Shown here piece after piece: positions 1 to 5,913 of a stretch of 27,666 bases of DNA. The notes under the pieces are model-generated. The model did no database searches. It was not told the origin of the DNA and saw nothing but the letters and a program-made list of their open reading frames with translations. How positions within the stretch are numbered: position 1 is the stretch's first letter; each line of letters opens with the position of its first letter. The position numbers and the translations under genes are program-made. Source of the DNA: a virus; IMG/VR virus record IMGVR_UViG_3300045741_000034, positions 1-27,666 of that record; one strand, written 5' to 3'.

Positions 1-18
1 ACTTCATAATATGGCAGA

Positions 19-492
19 TTATCGCGAGATTAGGCTTATTCCAAGTTCTCCATATCTAATCTTAATAGTCTCAAACAATAAATCTTTATATTTAATCTTA
101 CCCTTTTCATAGTCAACATCACTGGTAGCGTAGAAGGCAGCATTGGCAGCAGCATGGGCAGCAGAGTAAGCAGCATAGGCAGCATCGGCAGCAGCATGGG
201 CAGCATTGGCAGCAGCATAGGTAGCAGCATAGGTAGCGGCACGGGCACCATAGGTAGTACGGGTACCAGCATTGACAGCAGCATTGGCTGTCTCAAGTAA
301 CTCTTGATTAGTTACGCTTTTATCGTCCTCTAACCATTTCTCTACTAATTCTATACACTTAAGAGCTTCTGCTGTAGGCTTATGCTCTTTCTTATTAACG
401 CTCTTAGCACAAGCTAGAGCATAAGAGACTACTAGCTTATGAGGGAGATTAAGCGATTTAATTAAGTTTTCTATTTCTTGTTGATAGGGCAT
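19..492 (-). CDS. Ala-rich repeat protein, resembles Imm-5-like putative immunity proteins
   Basis: 157 aa, last gene of the ibrBA accessory operon in this window. The N-terminal half (about residues 1-68) is helical and contains YALACAKSV and ELVEKWLEDDKSVTNQE. The middle (about 69-118) is a low-complexity run of Ala pairs and triplets separated by Y, N, H, D, T or S (for example AAANAAHAAADAAYAAY). The C-terminus is a normal globular-looking stretch ending in ELGISLISR. This layout, an ALACA helix, a short acidic helix, Ala repeats and then a tail, matches proteins annotated as putative immunity protein (Imm-5-like) in bacteria and phages. That match is from memory of the family and no function is proven. 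The start is supported by AAGGAG upstream (498-503). The gene lies 11 nt after the AAA+ ATPase gene. It could instead be just a phage low-complexity protein. Confidence 0.75.
   Translation of the reverse strand: MPYQQEIENLIKSLNLPHKLVVSYALACAKSVNKKEHKPTAEALKCIELVEKWLEDDKSVTNQELLETANAAVNAGTRTTYGARAATYAATYAAANAAHAAADAAYAAYSAAHAAANAAFYATSDVDYEKGKIKYKDLLFETIKIRYGELGISLISR
120..262. repeat. Imperfect GCAGC-type triplet-phased repeats encoding Ala runs
   Basis: Imperfect direct repeats built on ggcagcagcat and ggcagcat units lie inside the Ala-rich gene. Their spacing keeps the reading frame, and the third residue of each unit varies, so the array is a protein-level repeat. Such tracts can change length by slippage. 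It is not a CRISPR array because there are no constant repeats and no spacers. Confidence 0.6.
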
Positions 493-503
493 AAAAAACT
501 CCT

Positions 504-1610
504 TTATCTAGAGTTAATCTCTTCACTCAGCCGCAAGAGTCTCTTGTTAGCTTTTGATTTGTCATCCTTAGCTATGCTTAGGAATAAAGGATTGTCAGTA
601 CTCATTAGCTTACGCAGGAACGAAAACGCCACGTCTTTTGGTAGATACTCAATAAACGTGACAAAATTGTCAACCTGATCTTCCGTTAAATCCTTTATTT
701 CTGCTTTAGATTTATTAAGATGCTCTATCAAATTATCACAAGTTGTATTGATAAGAGCAGACTTAACGTCTTTTGGATTACACCAGGTTTTAAGTTGCTT
801 TTTACCAGTTCCGTCAAGTATCTGCTCAGGCGTCAGAGGACCGACTTCCCTTTGTAAGTACGCCTTATAAGCCACTAGTCGCTCTATGCCAATAATACCA
901 GCTGCCATTCCATACAGAAGCTCTCTGGGCGTTCCGACTTTAAACAGCTTATCTAGTCGCTCGACACTGCGTCTATCTACCTTGACTGGCAAGGTAAAGT
1001 CTTGTCTTTTTTCTTCTAAAAGATCTGGCTGTTCATTATAGAAACCAAGAAGACTCGGCTCAAAGTTCTTTAACTTGGCGTAATCGCTCCATTCTTTGAA
1101 TGACGGCTCAAGCTTAATGTGTACGAATCTGGCCATTAGCGCGGTCTCTTCCACATCGGTAGTAAAGTACTCGTCAGTCGGTGGGTTACCTGCTGCGACT
1201 ATATGGCAGTTCTTTGGTAGTTTAATTGTATGAAACGTCTTATCTAATGCCAACGAAAACATGCCGTTAAGGATGTCTCTTCTTGCGCGGTTAAATTCAT
1301 CTAGAAAGATTACTGCGCCTGATTCTGGGTTTTGTTCGCAGAATTCAATCATTTGCTTAAGCCACAAAGGTGTAGCAAATTGAGTCGCTATTTCACTACC
1401 GTTTTCGTCTTTAACGAACGAAGCAAGGCCCAGGATGTCACCTAGGTCAGACTGAGTGCCTAGGTAGAAGGGAAAGAACTTGTAGCCCTTCTCTTCTGCA
1501 TATTGTTTAATAGCCGTCGATTTACCGATACCTGCGTGTCCCCAGATAAAAGGTGTTAGCTCTGCTTTAAATAGGTACTCTAGGCTCGATTTAAGCTCAG
1601 TGATATTCAT
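504..1610 (-). CDS. MoxR-like AAA+ ATPase (AAA_5 type)
   Basis: 368 aa, single AAA+ module. Visible motifs are Walker A GHAGIGKST (residues 24-32), Walker B VIFLDEFNRA (about 100-109, D104/E105), sensor-1 VAAGNP with Asn at about 142, and a likely arginine-finger region ETALMARFVHI at about 155-165. This order and spacing fit the MoxR/dynein-related AAA_5 class, which remodels or activates partner proteins with ATP and often works with a VWA-domain partner. No VWA protein is encoded here. The start is set by AGGAG six bases before ATG. It follows the ibrA-like gene after a 62-nt gap with no obvious promoter or terminator, so it probably belongs to the same transcript. The partner may be an IbrA/IbrB protein or a protein encoded beyond the window. 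Confidence 0.9.
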   Translation of the reverse strand: MNITELKSSLEYLFKAELTPFIWGHAGIGKSTAIKQYAEEKGYKFFPFYLGTQSDLGDILGLASFVKDENGSEIATQFATPLWLKQMIEFCEQNPESGAVIFLDEFNRARRDILNGMFSLALDKTFHTIKLPKNCHIVAAGNPPTDEYFTTDVEETALMARFVHIKLEPSFKEWSDYAKLKNFEPSLLGFYNEQPDLLEEKRQDFTLPVKVDRRSVERLDKLFKVGTPRELLYGMAAGIIGIERLVAYKAYLQREVGPLTPEQILDGTGKKQLKTWCNPKDVKSALINTTCDNLIEHLNKSKAEIKDLTEDQVDNFVTFIEYLPKDVAFSFLRKLMSTDNPLFLSIAKDDKSKANKRLLRLSEEINSR

Positions 1611-1672
1611 GATATCTCCTTATTGTTTATTTAACTAGTGTCCCATGGATTTTATCAGGAATCAAGGATTAT

Positions 1673-2908
1673 TTATTCTTCTGTCTCATCATATTTCGGT
1701 CTTTTTAATAAAGTACCTGAATCTCTCATTTCGAGATACTTGCCGTACGCAGCCGACTTAGGCTGAGTAAATGCTAATCCTTTACACCAGTAATCATTCC
1801 TAAGTAACACTTTGCATAATCGTCTCCAGCTAGGAGCTATTCGTTTAGCCTCAAGAATAGCTGGTGCTTCATCTGGGATGCCTTCGCCGTATCCTCTAGC
1901 CTTCCACCATTTAATAAATGTCTTAAACTTAACTATATAATGGTCTTGAGTATTTTTAGGCAAGGAGCTAAGTAATAGATTACAAAAAGATTTCCAAGTA
2001 TGATTATCCGGTTTTGAGATTTTAGAATATCCAGTCATATTGCCCGATTCTTGGATATATAATGCGCCAGAATTAACACCATTGACTCTATTAACGACTT
2101 TATACCAGGTGGCTGGCTCTAGTATGTGATATAACCACAAGCCTCTACGCTGGTCATCGCCATAAGGTTGGCAAATACGCATCTGGCTAGGCGAAAGTCC
2201 TGCCTTATGCATCTGTTCATAAATCTGGTTAATAGGTAAGCTAGGGTTTAAGTAATGATAGTGCCAAAGATCTGAAGTGGTCCAGTCATATATAGGATAT
2301 ACATTATAGACATTCTCAGTGACTTTAGTGGTGTAGTTCTTATCTTTAAATTTAATTTTAGTTTTTAAAGCAATAGTTCTAAATCGGTTTAAACTCTCAT
2401 CGGTACGAATACCAACTAAGCAAGCACAAGCCTTGCCTTCCGCATACCACTCGCCGAATAATGGGACAAATTCCTCAAACTCCATTCCAGACTGAAAGAA
2501 GTTGAAAAACTTTTCATCTGTAACCGCAAATTCTGGTGCAGGTCTCACCCACATATCCTTAACACTCGGGTCCCAAGCAAGCCATTTAGGTTGATAATTG
2601 GATACTGCGTTTCTTAGTGCAATAGGTAAACTGCACCAATACAACTCAATATTGTCTTTATATAACTTGATACAGTTTTCAGCATGCTGCATTGTAAGCT
2701 TGTACTGAGCTTCGAGATCTACCAGTAAGATACCTATCTTACGATTACGACGCTTAGCTTCTGCCATAACCAAATGAAGCATAACAGTGCTGTCTTTACC
2801 TGCGCTAAAACTTAAATAAATCTTCTCAAAGTTATCGAATACAAAGTTAATACGTTCTTGACTGGCATCTAAGACATTAATGTTACTATACTTTTTTAGT
2901 GTGCTCAT
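1673..2908 (-). CDS. ibrA: IbrA-like PAPS-reductase-family protein (DUF3440 type)
   Basis: 411 aa. It has the PP-loop of the adenosine nucleotide alpha-hydrolase/PAPS reductase fold, SFSAGKDS at residues 33-40, followed by an acidic LLVDLEAQ strand and LVGIRTDES (about 164-172). The long C-terminal region (WTTSDLWHYHYL, RICQPYGDDQRRGLW, WWKARGYGEGIPDEAP) matches the DUF3440/IbrA layout rather than cysH. In Escherichia coli, ibrA and ibrB were described as activators of eib genes and lie in a phage-like region. Phages often carry the pair, and the biochemical activity is unsettled. PP-loop enzymes generally bind ATP and act on sulfur or modify nucleotides. The start has GGAG five bases upstream and the gene overlaps the 125-aa gene by 23 nt, indicating tight co-translation. 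Confidence 0.88.
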   Translation of the reverse strand: MSTLKKYSNINVLDASQERINFVFDNFEKIYLSFSAGKDSTVMLHLVMAEAKRRNRKIGILLVDLEAQYKLTMQHAENCIKLYKDNIELYWCSLPIALRNAVSNYQPKWLAWDPSVKDMWVRPAPEFAVTDEKFFNFFQSGMEFEEFVPLFGEWYAEGKACACLVGIRTDESLNRFRTIALKTKIKFKDKNYTTKVTENVYNVYPIYDWTTSDLWHYHYLNPSLPINQIYEQMHKAGLSPSQMRICQPYGDDQRRGLWLYHILEPATWYKVVNRVNGVNSGALYIQESGNMTGYSKISKPDNHTWKSFCNLLLSSLPKNTQDHYIVKFKTFIKWWKARGYGEGIPDEAPAILEAKRIAPSWRRLCKVLLRNDYWCKGLAFTQPKSAAYGKYLEMRDSGTLLKRPKYDETEE

Positions 2909-3263
2909 GTTTCTCCGACCATATGTTAAGATATTTTTCAGCTAAATCATCAGCAGCTTTACGTTCTTCTAATGATAACAGGTTATACCCTCCCACGCAA
3001 ACACTACTTGGAACATTATACACCAAGGCGCATGAAGCTTGTCCTAGATATGCTATACGATTCATAGCTTCGTTGGTTAGATTATGTTCACAGCTGTAAT
3101 GCCATTCGTTTATAATGGTCTTTAAAGCAGCTTCGAACTTAGGTAGATCTTTAAATAGACTTGCGCATAACTCTAAAGTCTTATCTTTAGGATAATCCAT
3201 GCCGCCATAGAAGCCGTGGCGATAGTCCTCCCATTTATCGTAAGGATGGAATATACGAGTCAT
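2886..3263 (-). CDS. Conserved hypothetical protein between ibrB and ibrA
   Basis: 125 aa, no recognised catalytic motif. It begins MTRIFHPYDKWEDY, is rich in aromatic residues and His near its N-terminus, has a helical centre, and contains Cys residues at about 33, 59, 78 and 89. Proteins starting with a similar (M)TR-hydrophobic-HP-x-x-KWE motif are, from memory, frequent neighbours of IbrA/IbrB in phages. It overlaps ibrB by 4 nt (ATGA) and ibrA by 23 nt, and has AGGA before its ATG. The three genes are therefore translated as a unit, which suggests a dedicated third component. Function is unknown. Confidence 0.8.
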   Translation of the reverse strand: MTRIFHPYDKWEDYRHGFYGGMDYPKDKTLELCASLFKDLPKFEAALKTIINEWHYSCEHNLTNEAMNRIAYLGQASCALVYNVPSSVCVGGYNLLSLEERKAADDLAEKYLNIWSEKHEHTKKV

Positions 3264-3943
3264 ATATCCTGCTCATCTAAATTTTCGAAGTCTTCTGTTT
3301 CAATAGCGTTATCAATGTCCCAACTCTTACTAAACTCACTATTACTGAACATTTCGACTAAACCAGAGACTTGGCATAATCTTAAGACCTCGTCTGCATC
3401 CATGCCAAGGTGTTTAGCTATCCAATCTTCGCTACGATTACGTTTCTTAAGGTCCACCACAATGTCAGACATCGAGTCTACACCATGTTTACCTCTAGCT
3501 CGATTATGACGTATAGTTGACGCCATCCTGTCAGATCTGTCAGTTCTATCTTGGTTAATTACAACTAAAGGTAGATAACCGTGAACACGTTTCTGAATAG
3601 GTTTACTTTCCTTACCAACGCGATGTCTGTGGAAGCCGTCAATTACAGTGTATTTACCTTCATCAGGCCAGGAGACGATAGGTTGTGTATAGCCGTCCTC
3701 TGAGATGGATAGCTCTAAGAGTTTCATTTCTGGAGGTGCTACGGTATTTGGGTTATAATCATTCGCTTTGACTTCTGTGTTAGCTATCCACTGGACGCAG
3801 TCAACTGGTTCTGACTTAAATGGCGAGTGATTATGAAGGGCTAACCGGATAGTATTAATTGTTTCGACTTTTTGTTTAAGTGGTAGATTGTCTAGTTCAT
3901 TGAAGATATTTGTTAGGTTTTCGAGTAGGTTCTTAAGGTTCAT
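3260..3943 (-). CDS. ibrB: IbrB-like ParB/sulfiredoxin-fold protein
   Basis: 227 aa. A helical leader (1-40) is followed by a ParB/Srx domain: VKANDYNPN (58-66), ISEDGYTQPIVSW (80-92), VIDGFHRHRVG (100-110) and ASTIRHNRARGKHGVDSMSD (141-160). A helix-turn-helix-like region (IAKHLGMDADEVLRLCQVSG) follows. The DGFHRHR box corresponds to the nucleotide/phosphate-binding GxHR or GxxR motif of sulfiredoxin and ParB. IbrB is the usual partner of the DUF3440 protein. The start is supported by GGAGG four bases before ATG, and a good sigma70-type promoter lies immediately upstream. It is first gene of the operon. Its role could be DNA-binding regulation or nucleotide/DNA modification, and the sequence does not decide between them. 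Confidence 0.88.
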   Translation of the reverse strand: MNLKNLLENLTNIFNELDNLPLKQKVETINTIRLALHNHSPFKSEPVDCVQWIANTEVKANDYNPNTVAPPEMKLLELSISEDGYTQPIVSWPDEGKYTVIDGFHRHRVGKESKPIQKRVHGYLPLVVINQDRTDRSDRMASTIRHNRARGKHGVDSMSDIVVDLKKRNRSEDWIAKHLGMDADEVLRLCQVSGLVEMFSNSEFSKSWDIDNAIETEDFENLDEQDI

Positions 3944-3959
3944 TTGTCCTCCGAAGATA

Positions 3960-3989
3960 AGTATACTATTGCTTTGTTCAATAAGTCAA
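3960..3989 (-). promoter_or_regulatory. Sigma70-type promoter of the ibrB-ibrA operon
   Basis: On the minus strand, TTGACT (3984-3989) is followed by an 18-bp spacer and TATACT (3960-3965). This lies just ahead of GGAGG and the ibrB ATG at 3943. Each box matches 5 of 6 consensus bases. Together with the terminator at 4044-4070 it makes the accessory operon transcriptionally independent of the capsid genes. Confidence 0.7.
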
Positions 3990-4043
3990 CACTATCTTTG
4001 AATCTTCCTAATCCATGAATGTCAATAGTTCTTCCACAAAAAG

Positions 4044-4070
4044 AAAAAGCCCCTAGAAGTTCCTAGAGGC
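4044..4070 (-). terminator. Rho-independent terminator after the capsid-tail peptide gene
   Basis: Minus strand: GCCTCTAG, loop GAACTT, CTAGGGGC (positions 4070-4049), an 8-bp stem with one G-U pair, followed by TTTTT (4048-4044) and more T-rich sequence. It closes the small cassette that starts with the promoter at 4417-4445. The CCTAG/CTAGG core resembles the terminator after the capsid gene, so it may be a related copy. Confidence 0.75.
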
Positions 4071-4102
4071 CATTAATTACTAATGTAATTTTAAGTACTT
4101 AA

Positions 4103-4204
4103 TTACGCCGACAAACTTACAACACAATTCCAGCCAGGGGCTGAACAAATGAGGTTACCATAGTAGCCAATTCGAATTTCTAACGCATCAGCATTAGATC
4201 TCAT
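4103..4204 (-). CDS. 33-aa peptide duplicating the major capsid C-terminus
   Basis: A short ORF whose ATG overlaps the TGA of the 65-aa gene (ATGA). After M-R-S it reads NADALEIRIGYYGNLI and on to VVSLSA-stop. Residues 4-33 match the last 30 residues of the capsid protein (4509-4601) at 29 of 30 positions, the exception being Ser for Gln. By hand count 18 of the 29 identical residues use a different synonymous codon, and nucleotide identity is only about 71%. Protein sequence was therefore conserved while DNA drifted. It has no strong Shine-Dalgarno site of its own, so translational coupling to the upstream ORF is likely. It could be a functional capsid-mimic peptide, or a leftover capsid 3' end from a recombination event with a related phage. 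Confidence 0.6.
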   Translation of the reverse strand: MRSNADALEIRIGYYGNLICSAPGWNCVVSLSA

Positions 4205-4398
4205 TTCTGGATTACTTTATATCCATTAACCGGTTCTAATTGTGCTCTGCATTGGCAGCAGCATACGGTACGGTAGAATCTATCATAATAGATGAATTTA
4301 TGATTACATGCAGCAATGATTGGAGCTCGCAGTATTTTTTCTTGTTCTACCTTTTTATCTAACCATTTGTCAAATTTAGCAATCAGACTCTTAATCAT
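4201..4398 (-). CDS. Small Cys-rich, possibly zinc-binding protein (moron candidate)
   Basis: 65 aa. The N-terminal half is an amphipathic, Lys-rich helix (SLIAKFDKWLDKKVEQEK). The second half holds C31-x-H33 and a C46-C47-C48-x-C50 cluster, a plausible C-x-H...C-x2-C metal site. No family was recognised with confidence. The start has a GAGGTGAG Shine-Dalgarno region and a perfect-looking promoter directly upstream. The gene sits between two terminators immediately downstream of the capsid gene, the classic position and organisation of a moron. Its stop overlaps the start of the capsid-tail peptide. Its small size, own promoter and metal-ligand pattern would suit a small host-takeover or anti-defence factor, which is inference only. 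Confidence 0.75.
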   Translation of the reverse strand: MIKSLIAKFDKWLDKKVEQEKILRAPIIAACNHKFIYYDRFYRTVCCCQCRAQLEPVNGYKVIQK

Positions 4399-4416
4399 GT
4401 CTCACCTCGTTTGTTA

Positions 4417-4445
4417 ATTATATCAAGTTCCTTCATTGAAGTCAA
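4417..4445 (-). promoter_or_regulatory. Consensus sigma70 promoter of the 65-aa/33-aa cassette
   Basis: Minus strand: TTGACT (4440-4445), exactly 17 bp, then TATAAT (4417-4422). This is the best sigma70 promoter in the window, matching 11 of 12 consensus bases with ideal spacing. It lies between the capsid terminator and the 65-aa gene and predicts a transcript starting around 4410. Such a promoter could be active without phage factors, as expected of genes expressed from a prophage or very early. Confidence 0.8.
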
Positions 4446-4452
4446 TATAAAT

Positions 4453-4483
4453 AAAAAAGCCCTAGTTTTTAGGCTAGGGCTTT
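4453..4483 (-). terminator. Rho-independent terminator after the major capsid gene
   Basis: A 10-bp perfect stem AAAGCCCTAG/CTAGGGCTTT (4474-4483 pairs with 4456-4465) with an 8-nt loop, followed on the minus strand by TTTTTT. It lies 25 nt after the capsid stop codon and ends the head-gene transcript. The flanking A and T tracts might allow function in both directions, but no plus-strand gene points at it. Confidence 0.85.
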
Positions 4484-4508
4484 CAGATTAACTAATAAAA
4501 TTAATTAG

Positions 4509-5804
4509 TTAGGCGCTAAGCTGGACCACACAGTTCCACCCCGGGGCGCTACAAATTAAATTTCCGTAATAGCCTATGCGAATTTCTAAAGCGTCAGCAT
4601 TACCGACGCGCAGTCCTTCCAAACCTTCCATCCCGTAAGTAAGGATGTGAGGAACTTTGCCCAAGCTTCTCAACTTCCATGTATTCATGGTAAGCAGGTA
4701 GCAAGTTTGAGGAGGGCAGCTACGGTCAGCCAATACAGTAACTCGGCCATAGGCAGATTGGAAGGTGATACCTTCGAATGCTACTTCGACTTCGTCGTGG
4801 TTAACTTGAACGTATTGTACCTTGGCTCCAAGAGCGTTAACAAGGCTAGCGTATGAAGCGAAGTCCATAATAGCTAGGTCTGGTTTTCCACCTTCTCGGT
4901 TTAGGAACGCCAAAGCGTTGGTCATGCCCTCTTCAATGGTGTAGGACTGTGCGTTAAAGCGACATCCTGCCAATCGAGTGGGATCTACAGAGCGGTTAAC
5001 TCCCCAAAAGCTGTCATTCGAAGCTGGAGTGGATACAGGAATCCAAGCAGCAAGTCCAGACAAGGCAACGTAAGGGATAGTGCTAGAGACGCTAGAAGCG
5101 CCTGAAACGATATCACCATAGACACCCATTTGGTTACCAGCAGTAGTCCAGCTAGCATCAGTACCAGCGTTAAGAACCCCAGTGATAATGCCGTTGGCTC
5201 GATCTACCGACAAAACCGACAACTGAGTCGAGGAGATTGCAGAGATAGTGCCAGCAGTGTTAACGAAGTTAACAAGTGTCATACCTACTTCAAACGCCAC
5301 AATTTGTTGTGGATTCGAGAGTGTAATCGAGTAGTTAGATCCAGAAGTATTAGTTCCAGAGCCAATGCTACCGCGAGATCCAGTACCGTCGCCGAACAAC
5401 TCAAAAGCGATGTTGTTAGTGATGTTACGGAATCCGCCGTCCATTTGGAGTTTTGAAGCGTCGACGAATGCGCCAGCATTAGTCTTGGTCTGTTCCATAA
5501 GGAGGTTAGTGATAGTAACAAGTTGATAATCTTCAATAACGTAAACAAAATAAGAGACTAGCGCAGTGGCAGTCTGTTGATTTTGAGCGTTAGAGAAGGT
5601 ATGCGAACGACCTTGCGGAGTTCCATACTCAAGGGGAACAGGGATGTACTTACCGGCAAAACCGTCAGGACTCTCATTCTTGGGGACTAGAGCAAGGAAA
5701 GGGTTTTCTTTGTAAACCAGATCCTTCATATATTCTTTATCGTCCGTGTAAAGCTCTTTTAGCGCGGCGATTTGGTTCGAACTGTTTGCATGTACTGCAG
5801 CCAT
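4509..5804 (-). CDS. Major capsid protein, HK97 fold
   Basis: 431 aa from ATG 5804; an in-frame TTG six bases earlier lacks good spacing, and AAAGGA precedes this ATG by seven bases. The protein follows scaffold and portal genes and has coat-like features. The N-terminal arm is ELYTDDKEYMKDLVYKENPF, then an extended loop region VPLEYGTPQGRSHTFSNA, then QLVTITNLLMEQTKTNAGAF. A beta-rich, Gly/Ser/Thr-rich insertion spans about residues 150-245, and the later part (RNITNNIAFELFGDGTG, NREGGKPDLAIMDFASYASL, RVTVLADRSCPPQTCYLL) resembles the P-domain. No N-terminal protease-cleaved delta domain is evident, since a separate scaffold gene precedes it. The last 30 residues recur in the cassette downstream. 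It ends before a strong terminator. Confidence 0.88.
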   Translation of the reverse strand: MAAVHANSSNQIAALKELYTDDKEYMKDLVYKENPFLALVPKNESPDGFAGKYIPVPLEYGTPQGRSHTFSNAQNQQTATALVSYFVYVIEDYQLVTITNLLMEQTKTNAGAFVDASKLQMDGGFRNITNNIAFELFGDGTGSRGSIGSGTNTSGSNYSITLSNPQQIVAFEVGMTLVNFVNTAGTISAISSTQLSVLSVDRANGIITGVLNAGTDASWTTAGNQMGVYGDIVSGASSVSSTIPYVALSGLAAWIPVSTPASNDSFWGVNRSVDPTRLAGCRFNAQSYTIEEGMTNALAFLNREGGKPDLAIMDFASYASLVNALGAKVQYVQVNHDEVEVAFEGITFQSAYGRVTVLADRSCPPQTCYLLTMNTWKLRSLGKVPHILTYGMEGLEGLRVGNADALEIRIGYYGNLICSAPGWNCVVQLSA

Positions 5805-5913
5805 GTTCAAATCCTTTCTTTAATTAAGTTAATTCAATAAGTTAGACCCTATGTCTAGCTTACTGTAACATCGATACACTTACTGCGTCTTTCGACGACT
5901 CACTGGTATCTAG
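5805..5913 (-). other. Spacer between scaffold and capsid genes, no clear promoter
   Basis: About 110 nt, the longest gap inside the head operon. It contains a minor CGTC-GAAA-GACG hairpin near 5890-5905, with a GNRA-type loop, and the capsid Shine-Dalgarno site. No convincing sigma70 promoter or U-tract terminator is visible. The gap may reflect an mRNA processing or leader element that raises capsid expression. Confidence 0.35.

Noticed and set aside
120-262. Possible CRISPR-like or microsatellite array
   Set aside because: The repeats are short, imperfect, in phase with the reading frame and encode Ala runs; there are no constant repeats separated by unique spacers.
36-296. 86-aa minus-strand Met/Leu/Pro-rich ORF inside the Ala-rich gene
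   Set aside because: It is the alternative frame of the Ala repeats; the Ala frame has the ribosome site and a plausible N-terminal domain.
4190-4210. Programmed -1 frameshift fusing the 65-aa ORF to the capsid-tail peptide
   Set aside because: The peptide is in the -1 frame, but the sequence before the stop (atccagaaatga) has no slippery heptamer, so stop-start coupling at ATGA is the simpler explanation.
5880-5910. Small CGTC-GAAA-GACG hairpin as a terminator before the capsid gene
   Set aside because: A four-base-pair stem without a T-tract; the capsid gene needs readthrough or its own promoter, neither shown.
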